In this document: piece by piece, positions 1 through 7,816 of the stretch
Position numbering within the stretch: the stretch's first letter is position 1
How the letters are laid out: each line of letters begins with the position of its first letter
Origin: Nonomuraea wenchangensis
GTDB taxonomy: Bacteria > Actinomycetota > Actinomycetes > Streptosporangiales > Streptosporangiaceae
Direction of reading: 5' to 3'
Length of the DNA stretch: 64,000 bases
NCBI RefSeq assembly: GCF_900111685.1
Contig: NZ_FOHX01000009.1
Span: 300,006 to 364,005 of the forward strand
Made by a program: the position numbers and the translations under genes
The notes under the pieces: model-generated
What the model was told of the DNA's origin: nothing
The model's input: only the letters and a program-made list of their open reading frames with translations
The model's database searches: none

Positions 1-127
1 GATCGCGCTGGTCCGCAGCAAGGCCCCCGGCTCGAAGATCAACATCAAGTACCAGCGCGCCGGGCAGGAACGTACGGCCACGCTCACGGTGGTGGCCGAG
101 GACGGCCCGTCGCCGACGCCGTCCTGA
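1..127 (+). CDS. C-terminal end of an HtrA/DegP-like trypsin protease (PDZ tail), partial
   Basis: Only the last 41 codons are present, in the frame beginning at base 2 and ending at TGA 125-127. The visible stretch has a small-residue loop followed by two short beta strands (KINIKYQRAG, then RTATLTVVAE), which resembles the end of a PDZ domain as found in membrane-anchored HtrA proteases, and a short Pro/Ser tail follows. In actinobacteria an htrA gene commonly lies directly upstream of tatB, as here, and that context supports the call. The catalytic domain lies outside the window, so neither the triad nor a membrane anchor can be checked. Confidence 0.65.
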   Translation, partial: IALVRSKAPGSKINIKYQRAGQERTATLTVVAEDGPSPTPS

Positions 128-129
128 GG

Positions 130-152
130 CCGGGCATCGTAGCGGTGCCCGG
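130..152 (+). terminator. Hairpin after the HtrA-like gene
   Basis: Seven-base arms CCGGGCA (130-136) and TGCCCGG (146-152) enclose a nine-base loop three bases after the stop codon. There is no long T-run, so this is a weak or GC-type terminator, or a processing hairpin before tatB. Confidence 0.35.
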
Positions 153-217
153 GAGCCCTTAGTCTGTGGATAGGCCGGGGTTGTCCTCGGAGGCGCTGAC
201 TGCGGTAGGAGCTCACG

Positions 218-580
218 GTGTTCGGACTCGGGTGGGGGGAGATAGCGGCGCTGGTCGTCCTCGCGCTGCTGGTCTTCGGCCCAGACAAGCTGCCCCAGGC
301 CGCCTCGCAGGCCGGCCGGACGCTGCGCAACCTGCGCCGCATGGCCAACAACGCGCGTGACGACCTGCGGGCCGGGCTGGGCCCGGAGTTCAAGGACTTC
401 GACCCGGCCGATCTCAACCCGCGCACGTTCGTCCGCAAGCATCTCCTCGACGACATCGAGGACACCTGGAACGACAAGCCGAAGGAGCTGGAGTCCGTCG
501 CGGCCTCCTACTCGCCTGAGCCGGTCGTGGACGAGCTGGGCTACGGCGAGGTCCCGCCGTACGACTCCGAGGCCACCTGA
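218..580 (+). CDS. tatB: Sec-independent protein translocase subunit TatB
   Basis: TatB forms, with TatC, the receptor that recognises twin-arginine signal peptides before folded proteins cross the cytoplasmic membrane. The 120-residue product has the TatA/B fold: one N-terminal membrane helix (about residues 1-20), the Phe-Gly-Pro hinge at about 20-22, then an amphipathic helix and an acidic cytoplasmic tail. It starts at GTG 218 with TAGGAG about eight bases upstream. TatB rather than TatA is preferred because of the length, the long charged tail and the position behind an htrA-like gene. Its stop overlaps the start of the next gene (TGATG), so the two are probably translationally coupled. 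Confidence 0.9.
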   Translation: MFGLGWGEIAALVVLALLVFGPDKLPQAASQAGRTLRNLRRMANNARDDLRAGLGPEFKDFDPADLNPRTFVRKHLLDDIEDTWNDKPKELESVAASYSPEPVVDELGYGEVPPYDSEAT

Positions 581-960
581 TGCCCGTGGAGCCCTCCCTG
601 GCGCCCGGCGTCGAGGAGGGCGCGAAGAAGTCCGGCATCCTCTGGCTCGGTCTGGCCGCCGGGCCCCGGCTGGCCTGGCACGTCTGGCACGACGGCGCGA
701 TCCACCTCGTGACCGGCGGCGAGGAGCAGAGCCTCCCGGGGCTCGACGCGCTCGACCGGGTCCGCGTGACGCTGCGCAGCAAGGACAACGGCGCCAGGCT
801 GGTGGAGTTCGACGCCGCGGTGTCGGTCGTCGACCAGGAGCGGGCCCCCGAGGCGGTGGCGGCGCTCGCCAAGGAGCGGCTCAACGCGCGCGACGCCGAG
901 CATCTCACCGAGCGGTGGGCCCGCGAGTGCGTCGTCGTCCGGCTCACCCCCGTGAGCTGA
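580..960 (+). CDS. Conserved hypothetical protein coupled to tatB
   Basis: A 126-residue soluble protein of unknown function. The ATG at 580 overlaps the tatB TGA, which indicates translational coupling and common transcription. It has no signal peptide or membrane helix. Hydrophobic patterning (GILWLGLAAGPRLAWHVWH and a later ECVVVRL strand) suggests a small alpha/beta domain, but I do not recognise the family. Its 3' end overlaps the convergent transporter gene by 17 bases. Coding is supported by the overlap with tatB and strong GC bias at third codon positions. The function is open. Confidence 0.7.
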   Translation: MPVEPSLAPGVEEGAKKSGILWLGLAAGPRLAWHVWHDGAIHLVTGGEEQSLPGLDALDRVRVTLRSKDNGARLVEFDAAVSVVDQERAPEAVAALAKERLNARDAEHLTERWARECVVVRLTPVS

Positions 961-1912
961 CCCCGTCCAGCTCCACCAGCCCGGGCTCGCCGGGCTCCTC
1001 CGCCGGCCGCGGCGAGGCGGTCGCGGTCTGCGCGAGCAGCGCGCCGGCCAGCACGAGCAGCCCGCCGGCGATCTGGAACACGCCGAGGGTCTCGCCGACC
1101 AGCCCCCAGGCGACCATGGCGCCGCCGATGACCTCCAGCGTCGCGACCGTGGCCCCGACCGCCGCCGAGAGCCGCCGCACCGCGTTGACGCCCAGGATGT
1201 ACGCCACCACGGTCGCGACCAGCACCATCCACACGTACGCCCCCAGCACCGGCAGGCTCACCCCGCTCTCGGCCGGCTTGGTGGTGAGGGTGAAGGCGTT
1301 CCAGGGGATGTCCCAGGGCCGGGCGAAGGGCACCAGCACCACGGCCGCGCCCGCCATGCCCCAGGCGATGAGCCCGAGCGGGTCCACGTCGTCGCCGAAG
1401 CTGTCGCTCATGAGGAAGTAGCCCGCGCAGCAGGCGCCGGCCGCCAGCCCGAGCAGCAGGCCGAGCGCGTCCAGCCGCATGCCCTGCCACGCCTCGACCA
1501 CGATGCCGAGCCCGAGGACGGCGGCCACGGCGCCGACGTAGGCGGCGGGCGCCAGCCGGATCCTGCGCACGAGCCGCACCCAGGCCACGACCATCACCGG
1601 CGCCATGAACTCCAGCAGCAGGGCGATGCCCACAGGCAGCCGTGTGATGGCCACGAAGTAGAGCGACTGGACCCCGGCCACGGCCATGATCGCGTACAGG
1701 GCGAAGAACGGCATGCGGGAGCGGGGGATGCGCAGGGCCCGTGGCCGTACGATGGCCAGCACGGCGAGCAGCAGCAACCCCGCGCCCGCCATCCGCGTCC
1801 ACACCGCCTCGATCGGCGCCAGCCCGGCCGCGATCAGATATTTGGCCATGGGCCCCGAGAACGCGAAACAACACGCGGACACGAACGCGAGCGCGAGCCC
1901 CGCATATCTCAT
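944..1912 (-). CDS. EamA/DMT-family membrane transporter
   Basis: The 322-residue product is hydrophobic throughout, with about ten predicted membrane helices arranged as two five-helix EamA repeats, as in drug/metabolite transporters (RhaT/YdcZ type). The first repeat begins at the N-terminus (SACCFAFSGPMAKYLI, with the typical 'A-ExxxxR' pattern near residues 30-45). The second repeat, from about residue 160, carries the usual closing helices. The C-terminal 25 residues are polar. The start is ATG 1912, with no strong ribosome-binding site visible. Substrate cannot be inferred; members export amino acids, purines or other small metabolites. It is monocistronic and convergent with the tatB pair. 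Confidence 0.85.
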   Translation of the reverse strand: MRYAGLALAFVSACCFAFSGPMAKYLIAAGLAPIEAVWTRMAGAGLLLLAVLAIVRPRALRIPRSRMPFFALYAIMAVAGVQSLYFVAITRLPVGIALLLEFMAPVMVVAWVRLVRRIRLAPAAYVGAVAAVLGLGIVVEAWQGMRLDALGLLLGLAAGACCAGYFLMSDSFGDDVDPLGLIAWGMAGAAVVLVPFARPWDIPWNAFTLTTKPAESGVSLPVLGAYVWMVLVATVVAYILGVNAVRRLSAAVGATVATLEVIGGAMVAWGLVGETLGVFQIAGGLLVLAGALLAQTATASPRPAEEPGEPGLVELDGVSSRG

Positions 1913-2011
1913 CGCAACACCATTCCCGGGTCGTAATCACCGTCAAGCAGGTTTGATACTGACATGCCGCCCTCACCTGGCGCAATGGGACGGCGCTGTT
2001 AGCCTGACCAC

Positions 2012-3214
2012 GTGAGGATCTTCGTGGCGCGGCTCCCTGGGACACCGGTCTTCGACCCGGTGGGCGACCAGATCGGCCGCGTCCGCGACCTGGTAGCGGG
2101 CCTGCGCCCCGGCCGCCGCCCCAACGTCCACGGCCTCGTCGTGGAGGTGCAGCCGCGCCGCCGCGTCTTCCTGCCCATCACCCGCGTCCGCCGCATCGAG
2201 GCCGGGGCCGTCGTCTTCAGCGGCCGGCTCAACATGCGCAGGTTCGAGCAGCGCGCGAGCGAGACGCTGGTCGTCGGCGAGCTGCTCGACCTGTCCGTCC
2301 GCGTCGGCGGCGAGCCGGTCACCGTCTACGACGTGGCCATGGAGGAGGTCAAGCCGTCCACCTGGGAGATCACCAAGGTCGCCGTCTACCGGCGCAGGCG
2401 GCGCGACCCCCGTGTGGTCGACTGGAGCGAGGTCAGCGGCTTCGACGTCCTGCAGCAGGACCAGGGCGCGGCCGGGCTGATCGCCGCGTTCGCGTCCATG
2501 CGCGCCGCCGACGTGGCGAGCGCCCTGCACCACCTGCCGGCCAAGCGGCGCGTCGAGATCGCCCGCGCGCTCGAGGACGACCGCCTCGCCGACGTGCTGG
2601 AGGAGCTGCCGCCGGACGACCAGGTCGGCATCCTCGGCACGCTGGGGCCCGAGCGGGCCGCCCACGTCCTGGAGGAGATGGGCCCCGACGACGCCGCCGA
2701 CCTCCTGCACGAGCTGCCCGACGAGCAGGCGACCGAGCTGCTGGCGCTGATGGAGCCGGGGGAGGCCGCGCCGGTGCGGCGGCTGCTCACCTATCCGGAG
2801 GACAGCGCGGGCGGCGTCATGACCAGCGAGCCGGTCATCCTGCCGCCCTCGTCCACGGTGGCCGAGGCGCTGGCGCAGATCCGCCAGCAGGACCTCTCAC
2901 CCGCCGTCGCGGCCCAGGTCTACGTCTCCCGGCCCCCGACCGAGACCCCCACAGGCACCTACCTGGGGGTCGCGCACTTCCAGCGCCTGCTGCGCGAGCC
3001 GCCCTCCACGCTGCTCGGCGCGGCGCTGGACCCGTCGATCGACCCCATCAGGCCGGAGTTCACGCTGATCGAGGTCACCTCGTACCTCGCGAACTACAAC
3101 CTCGTCGCGGCGCCCGTCGTGGACGAGCTGGGCCGGCTCGTCGGCGCTGTGACCGTCGACGACGTCCTGGACCACCTGCTGCCCGAGGACTGGCGCGAGA
3201 GGGACGACACGTGA
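2012..3214 (+). CDS. PRC-barrel / MgtE N-domain / CBS protein without the MgtE channel
   Basis: This 400-residue soluble protein has two PRC-barrel-like segments at the N-terminus (about residues 1-75 and 85-150). They are followed by an MgtE intracellular superhelical domain with the repeated 'LEELPPDD...LEEMGPDDAADLLHELPDE' pattern (about 165-265) and a CBS pair (about 275-395). MgtE magnesium channels have the same N-domain and CBS sensor but add five membrane helices, and those are absent here. A role in sensing or regulation of divalent cations or nucleotides is therefore inferred rather than transport. It starts at GTG 2012 without an obvious ribosome-binding site, so it may be leaderless. 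Its stop overlaps the DUF1003 gene start (four bases), indicating an operon. Mycobacteria have a similar MgtE-type gene near mrp. Confidence 0.85.
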   Translation: MRIFVARLPGTPVFDPVGDQIGRVRDLVAGLRPGRRPNVHGLVVEVQPRRRVFLPITRVRRIEAGAVVFSGRLNMRRFEQRASETLVVGELLDLSVRVGGEPVTVYDVAMEEVKPSTWEITKVAVYRRRRRDPRVVDWSEVSGFDVLQQDQGAAGLIAAFASMRAADVASALHHLPAKRRVEIARALEDDRLADVLEELPPDDQVGILGTLGPERAAHVLEEMGPDDAADLLHELPDEQATELLALMEPGEAAPVRRLLTYPEDSAGGVMTSEPVILPPSSTVAEALAQIRQQDLSPAVAAQVYVSRPPTETPTGTYLGVAHFQRLLREPPSTLLGAALDPSIDPIRPEFTLIEVTSYLANYNLVAAPVVDELGRLVGAVTVDDVLDHLLPEDWRERDDT

Positions 3215-3705
3215 CCACCGAACGACTCGACCAGCCGCGCGAGCTGCGCCGCACGCTTCGGCCGCACTACGACCCGGAGGCCTTCGGCCGGTTGTCCGAG
3301 CGGATCGCGCGCTTCCTCGGCACCGCCAGGTTCCTCGTCTACATGACGGTGTTCGTCGGGGTCTGGGTGATCTGGAACGCGACCGTCCCGCCCACGCTCA
3401 GGTTCGACCCCTACCCGTTCATCTTCCTGACGCTCATGCTGTCGCTGCAGGCCAGCTACGCCGCTCCGCTCATCCTGCTGGCCCAGAACCGCCAGGACGA
3501 CCGCGACCGCATCCAGTACGAGCAGGACCGCGAGGCCGCCGAGCGCAACCAGGCCGAGATCGAGTACCTGACGCGGGAGATCGCCGGGCTGCGGCTGGCG
3601 ATCAACGAGGTCGCCACCCGCGACTACCTGCGCGCCGAGCTGGGCCGGCTGCTGGAGGAGCTCCAGGAGCCCGAGGCTAGGGAGCGCCGCCGCCAGCCGC
3701 GCTAG
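3211..3705 (+). CDS. DUF1003 family membrane protein
   Basis: The 164-residue product matches the DUF1003 pattern: a basic N-terminus, two membrane helices (about residues 41-61 and 72-92) with the characteristic 'YPFIFLTLMLSLQASYAAPLI' region, then a charged coiled coil (about 95-155) starting with QNRQDDRDR. The function of DUF1003 is unknown; it has been associated with metal-transport-related proteins. The GTG start at 3211 overlaps the upstream MgtE-N/CBS gene by four bases, so the two are likely translated together and may act at the membrane as a pair. The 3' end overlaps the convergent marR gene by 29 bases. Confidence 0.85.
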   Translation: MTTERLDQPRELRRTLRPHYDPEAFGRLSERIARFLGTARFLVYMTVFVGVWVIWNATVPPTLRFDPYPFIFLTLMLSLQASYAAPLILLAQNRQDDRDRIQYEQDREAAERNQAEIEYLTREIAGLRLAINEVATRDYLRAELGRLLEELQEPEARERRRQPR

Positions 3706-4174
3706 CGGCCGCGCCGGTGACGCCGGCGGCGTCGAGCCTGCCGAGCATGGCCCTGATCTGGCCCATCTCGCCGTTGCCCAGCATGTCGAGGAACTGCGTC
3801 CTGATGCCGCGCAGATAGGTGGGCGTGGCCTCGGCCAGCCGGCCCGCGCCGGCGTCGGTCAGCACCGCGAACAGGCCGCGGGCGTCGTCGGGGCACGCCT
3901 CGCGGGTCACCAGGCCGTCGCGCTGCAGCCGGTCGATGAGGCGGGTCAGGCCGCTGCGCGACAGCAGCACGCGGTCGGCCAGGTCGTTCATCCGCAGCCG
4001 CCGCCCGGCCGCCTCGGCGAGCTGCATGAGCACCTCGTACGAGGCCAGCGGCAGATCATGGGCGACGAGCAGCTCCGACTCCAGGCGGCGGGTGATGCGC
4101 ACCTGGGCGCGCTGCAACATGCGCCAGACCGCCAGCTCCTCGGCGGTGAGGCCCTCGTCGCGCAGAAGAGTCAC
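3677..4174 (-). CDS. MarR-family transcriptional regulator
   Basis: A 165-residue winged-helix regulator. The core shows a long first helix (VWRMLQRAQVRITRRLESEL), the recognition region 'MNDLADRVLLSRSGLTRLIDRLQRDGLV' (about residues 60-90), and the wing 'ACPDDARGLFAVLTDAG' containing the usual D-x-R. A C-terminal dimerisation helix ends in an Ala/Gly-rich tail. MarR proteins bind palindromes as dimers and usually repress until a ligand binds. It faces away from mrp across a 160-base intergenic region that probably holds its operator. The target is unknown. Confidence 0.88.
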   Translation of the reverse strand: MTLLRDEGLTAEELAVWRMLQRAQVRITRRLESELLVAHDLPLASYEVLMQLAEAAGRRLRMNDLADRVLLSRSGLTRLIDRLQRDGLVTREACPDDARGLFAVLTDAGAGRLAEATPTYLRGIRTQFLDMLGNGEMGQIRAMLGRLDAAGVTGAAASAAGGGAP

Positions 4175-4334
4175 GGAGTAACCTTAGGACGTTGTTGCAC
4201 AGACATCTAACAGCACGGATTAACTCAGCGAGGCCGCCGGTTCATACCATGGAGGGGCATCCTCGCTGGCGTCCAGCGCCTGTCACACATATACCGACAA
4301 AGGAGGGACGGCACTCCCTCGTGCCGAGACTTCG

Positions 4335-5471
4335 ATGGCACCTACCCAGGAACTGGTGACGGCGGCTCTTTCCACCGTCATCGACCCCGAGATCCGCCGT
4401 CCGATCACGGACCTCGGCATGGTCAAGAGCATCGACATCGCTCCCGGCGGTGCGGTGCGCGTGGGCGTCTACCTCACCGTCGCGGGCTGCCCGATGCGGG
4501 ACACCATCACCCGCGACGTCACCACCGCCGTCTCCAAGGTCGAAGGCGTGACCGGCGTCCAGGTCGAGCTGGACGTGATGAGCACCGAGCAGCGCAAGGA
4601 GCTCCAGACCAAGCTGCGCGGCAACCGCGGGCCGGAGAAGGAGATCCCCTTCAACCAGCCGGGCTCGCTCACCCGCGTGTTCGCGGTGGCGAGCGGCAAG
4701 GGCGGCGTCGGCAAGTCGTCGGTGACCGTCAACCTGGCCGCCGCCATGGCCGCGAACGGCCTCAAGGTGGGCATCGTCGACGCCGATATCTACGGCCACA
4801 GCGTCCCGCGCATGCTGGGCGCCGCCGAGCGGCCCACCAAGGTCGAAGACATGATCATGCCGCCGGTGGCCCACGACATCAAGGTCATCTCGGTCGGCAT
4901 GTTCAAGCCCGAGGGCAACACCCCGGTCGTCTGGCGCGGCCCGATGCTCGACCGGGCGCTCCACCAGTTCCTGGCCGACGTCTACTGGGGCGACCTCGAC
5001 GTCCTGCTGCTCGACCTGCCGCCCGGCACCGGCGACATCGCCATCTCCGTGGCGCAGCGGCTCCCGGGGGCCGAGATCCTGGTCGTGACCACGCCGCAGA
5101 TGGCCGCCGCCGAGGTGGCCGAGCGCGCCGGCTCCATCGCCGCGCAGACCCACCAGCAGATCGCCGGCGTCATCGAGAACATGTCCTGGCTGCCCTGCCC
5201 CCACTGCGACGAGCGCATCTCGGTGTTCGGCGAGGGCGGCGGCCAGACGGTCGCCGACGCGCTGACCCGCATCCTCGGCGCGCGGGTGCCGCTGCTCGGG
5301 CAGGTCCCGATCGACATGCGGCTGCGCGAGGGCGGCGACGAGGGCAAGCCGCTGGTCCTCACCGACCCCGACTCGCCCGCCGCGGCCGAGCTGCGCTCGA
5401 TCGCGGACACTCTGAGCAAGCGCTCCTCCAGCCTGAAGGGCCTCCAGCTCGGCCTGGCCCCCCGCCGCTGA
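4335..5471 (+). CDS. mrp: Mrp/ApbC-type iron-sulfur cluster carrier ATPase
   Basis: The 378-residue P-loop ATPase belongs to the Mrp/NBP35 family, which moves Fe-S clusters to apoproteins. Residues 1-95 form a MIP18 (DUF59) domain, and the deviant Walker A GKGGVGKSS sits near residue 120. The DLPPGTGD switch region and the conserved Cys pair in LPCPHCDER, which bridges the cluster between two subunits, are all present. The start is ATG 4335. A strong AAGGAGG lies unusually far upstream (about 4300-4306), so a long leader or an alternative start is possible, but homologous sequence begins at this ATG. In mycobacteria mrp also lies near the MgtE-type gene. Confidence 0.93.
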   Translation: MAPTQELVTAALSTVIDPEIRRPITDLGMVKSIDIAPGGAVRVGVYLTVAGCPMRDTITRDVTTAVSKVEGVTGVQVELDVMSTEQRKELQTKLRGNRGPEKEIPFNQPGSLTRVFAVASGKGGVGKSSVTVNLAAAMAANGLKVGIVDADIYGHSVPRMLGAAERPTKVEDMIMPPVAHDIKVISVGMFKPEGNTPVVWRGPMLDRALHQFLADVYWGDLDVLLLDLPPGTGDIAISVAQRLPGAEILVVTTPQMAAAEVAERAGSIAAQTHQQIAGVIENMSWLPCPHCDERISVFGEGGGQTVADALTRILGARVPLLGQVPIDMRLREGGDEGKPLVLTDPDSPAAAELRSIADTLSKRSSSLKGLQLGLAPRR

Positions 5472-5488
5472 GCCGATCACGCACGGGT

Positions 5489-5516
5489 GGTGCCGCCGCC
5501 GGAAGGTGGCGGCGCC
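5489..5516 (+). terminator. Hairpin terminator of mrp
   Basis: A 12-base-pair stem (5489-5500 with 5505-5516, including two G-U pairs) closes a GGAA tetraloop 17 bases after the mrp stop. It has no T-run, as is common in high-GC actinomycetes. Confidence 0.6.
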
Positions 5517-5533
5517 CCCAGTAGCGTGTGCGC

Positions 5534-6466
5534 ATGCGCTCACGTCGTTCGGTTCTCGCGGTGCCGGGGAGCAGCCCCCGCTTCCTGGAGAAGGCCCAGA
5601 CCCTGCCCGTCGACGAGGTCTTCCTCGACCTTGAGGACTCCGTCGCGCCGGCCGCCAAGGAGGACGCGCGGCGCAACGTCGTCGCCGCGCTGCGCGAGGG
5701 CGACTGGTCGGGGAAGACGCGCGTGGTGCGGGTCAACGACCTCGCCACGCAGTGGACGTACCGGGACGTCATCGAGGTCGTCGAGGGCGCGGGCGAGTTC
5801 CTCGACTGCGTGATGCTGCCCAAGGTGCAGGACCCGACCGAGGTGGTCTGGCTCGACACGCTGCTGACGCAGATCGAGAAGGCCATGGGCTACGAGCCGG
5901 GCCGGATCGGGATCGAGGCGCAGATCGAGAACGCTCGCGGCCTGGTCAACGTGGACATGATCGCCGGCTCCTCCCGGCGGCTGGAGACGCTGGTGTTCGG
6001 GCCCGCCGACTTCATGGCCTCGATCAACATGCGCACGCTTGTCGTCGGCGAGCAGCCGCCCGGCTACACCGAGGGCGACGCCTACCACTACATCCTCATG
6101 CGCCTGCTCATGGCGGCCCGCAGCCACGACCTCCAGGTCATCGACGGCCCCTATCTCCAGATCAAGGACGTGGACGGCTTCCGCAGGGTCGCCCGGCGGT
6201 CGGCGGCGCTGGGCTTCGACGGCAAGTGGGTGCTGCACCCCTCCCAGGTGGACGCGGCCAACGAGGTGTTCTCGCCGGCGCAGGAGGACTACGACCACGC
6301 CGAGCTGATCCTGGAGGCGTACGAGTACTACACCACCGTGGAGAAGCGCGGCGCGGTCATGCTGGGGGACGAGATGATCGACGAGGCGTCGCGCAAGATG
6401 GCGCTCGTCGTGGCCGCCAAGGGGCGGGCGGCCGGGCTGAGCAGGACCGTCACCTTCACACCTTGA
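5534..6466 (+). CDS. HpcH/HpaI-CitE family CoA-ester lyase
   Basis: The 310-residue protein has the CitE-like TIM barrel signature: N-terminal 'RSVLAVPGSSPRFLEKA', the 'DEVFLDLEDSVAP' acidic metal-binding strand, 'RVVRVND', 'IGIEAQIENARGL' with the catalytic/metal Glu, and 'LVFGPADFMASI'. The closing segment 'GKWVLHPSQVDAANEVF' is typical of citrate lyase beta-like and L-malyl-CoA/beta-methylmalyl-CoA lyases. These enzymes cleave or form C-C bonds of acyl-CoA esters using magnesium. It stands alone, without citrate lyase alpha or gamma subunits, which favours a malyl-CoA-type lyase. The start could be GTG 5528 or ATG 5534; the family usually begins at MRSRRS, hence 5534. Confidence 0.88.
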   Translation: MRSRRSVLAVPGSSPRFLEKAQTLPVDEVFLDLEDSVAPAAKEDARRNVVAALREGDWSGKTRVVRVNDLATQWTYRDVIEVVEGAGEFLDCVMLPKVQDPTEVVWLDTLLTQIEKAMGYEPGRIGIEAQIENARGLVNVDMIAGSSRRLETLVFGPADFMASINMRTLVVGEQPPGYTEGDAYHYILMRLLMAARSHDLQVIDGPYLQIKDVDGFRRVARRSAALGFDGKWVLHPSQVDAANEVFSPAQEDYDHAELILEAYEYYTTVEKRGAVMLGDEMIDEASRKMALVVAAKGRAAGLSRTVTFTP

Positions 6467-7001
6467 TCCCCACGGCCGTGAAGAACCAGAACGCCGAGGT
6501 CAGCCAGAGCCCCACCAGCGCGGTGAACGCCAGCCCGCCGAACACCGGCAGCGTCCAGCCCGGCGTGTCCCGCTTGGGCAGGGCCAGCATCTTCGCGGTG
6601 AACACCCCGTAGAAGAAGCAGCCGAGCAGGGAGTGCGCGAGCACCCTGGGCACGTCGTACTGCAGGCCGAGCGCGTACAGGCAGTGGAAGGCGACCGGGA
6701 TCGTCAGCAGGAACGCCAGCCGCCCCGACCAGCGGTGCACCCCGGGCGGGACGGCGATCCCGAGCCTGCCCCACATCGACAGGGCCGAGACGACCTGGAC
6801 GAACGCCAGCACGAGCGCGCCGGTGGTCAGCCACGCCTTCATCGGCAGGGCGGCGGAGAAGCCGGCCACGCCGACGGCGTGACCCGTGGGGGTGTGCGCG
6901 CGGCCGTACACGCCGAGCGCGAGCACCACGAGCCCGCCGGCCAGCAGCGGCACCAGCAGCGAGGCCAGGCCGCGCGAGGGCGTCCGGTGGATGGCGGTCA
7001 T
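6456..7001 (-). CDS. DUF6529-like multi-pass membrane protein
   Basis: A 181-residue membrane protein with about five helices. The region around 'PPGVHRWSGRLAFLLTIPVAFHCLYALG' contains two His residues in adjacent helices (HRW and FHCLY), a pattern reminiscent of cytochrome b561-like haem-binding bundles. Later 'LAHSLLGCFFYGVFTAKML' adds another His. I therefore infer a haem- or quinone-linked membrane role, but the family is formally uncharacterised. The start is ATG 7001, preceded by GAGGAGATG, rather than the longer frame. It overlaps the upstream secreted-protein gene by four bases (ATGA), so the two form an operon. The 3' end overlaps the CoA-lyase gene by 11 bases. Confidence 0.75.
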   Translation of the reverse strand: MTAIHRTPSRGLASLLVPLLAGGLVVLALGVYGRAHTPTGHAVGVAGFSAALPMKAWLTTGALVLAFVQVVSALSMWGRLGIAVPPGVHRWSGRLAFLLTIPVAFHCLYALGLQYDVPRVLAHSLLGCFFYGVFTAKMLALPKRDTPGWTLPVFGGLAFTALVGLWLTSAFWFFTAVGIKV

Positions 7002-7717
7002 GACATCTCCTCGATGAAGCCGTCGACGTCCTTCGGGTGGACCGTGGTGCCGTCCACCGTCAGCGGCGCGGTCGGCTGGTCGGGGTTCAGCGTGGGCACG
7101 GGCACCCGGCTGTCGTTCGAGGTGGCGGCGCCGACCGAGGTGTAGCCGCCGTCCGGGTTCTTGATCCGGATCCAGCCGGCGCGGTATTGAGCGCCGCGCA
7201 CGAGGGCGGTGGCCCGGTACAGTCCCGACGGCTTGCGCACGGCCTGGGCGACGAAGCTCCACTTCTTGCCGCCGAGTGACAACCGGCCGGTGGCCCTGCC
7301 GCTGCCGAGGTCGGCGGTCACCTTGCCGGTCCTGACCCCTGTGAGGCTGACCGAGTCGCCCGACTGCGTGCCCTTGAACCAGGCTTCCGCGCGGCCGTCG
7401 CAGAAGTAGCCGACCGCCTTGCCGTTCCTGATCGAGATGGCGATGAGGCCGCCGTTGCCGGTGACGCGGCCGCCGTAGTCGGCTTTGGCGATCTTCTTTT
7501 CCTCCGTGCGCTCGGGGGTGGGCACCGGTTGCGCCGACTCCTGCGCCGGCTCCTCAGTCGTCTGTTCCTCAGTCGTCTGTTCCTCGTCGGGAACGGTGTT
7601 CTCCACGGTGGGGGCGGCGGTGTTCGCCGCAGGTGTCGCGTTGACGCTGGCGACACCCAGCCCCGCGGCGAGCACGGCTCCCGCCACGAGGGTGATGACA
7701 GGTCCCAGCCTTGACAT
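6998..7717 (-). CDS. Secreted or membrane-tethered protein of unknown function
   Basis: This 239-residue protein begins with a signal peptide or anchor (VITLVAGAVLAAGLGVASVNATP, about residues 6-28). A low-complexity linker follows, with acidic/Thr repeats (EEQTTEEQTTEE, about 45-58). From about residue 75 there is a beta-rich domain with 'YGGRVTGNGGLIAISIRNGKAVGYFCDGRAEAWFKG' features, i.e. short antiparallel strands. It has one cysteine and no catalytic motif I recognise. It is translationally coupled to the downstream membrane protein with paired His residues, so the two probably act together at the cell surface. A regulatory or binding role is only inference. Confidence 0.75.
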   Translation of the reverse strand: MSRLGPVITLVAGAVLAAGLGVASVNATPAANTAAPTVENTVPDEEQTTEEQTTEEPAQESAQPVPTPERTEEKKIAKADYGGRVTGNGGLIAISIRNGKAVGYFCDGRAEAWFKGTQSGDSVSLTGVRTGKVTADLGSGRATGRLSLGGKKWSFVAQAVRKPSGLYRATALVRGAQYRAGWIRIKNPDGGYTSVGAATSNDSRVPVPTLNPDQPTAPLTVDGTTVHPKDVDGFIEEMS

Positions 7718-7816
7718 GGACTGCTCCCAGGGTTGAAGTGCCTACGTCTGAGAGCATCCGCCCAAAAGCGCGATCCGTCTGTGAACTATTGCGCATCAGA
7801 TGGACAGAATGAAGGA

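Noticed and set aside
4175..4334. MarR operator in the marR-mrp gap
   Set aside because: I looked for a clear palindrome and saw only weak half-site similarity (TTGTTGCACA...), too poor to annotate.
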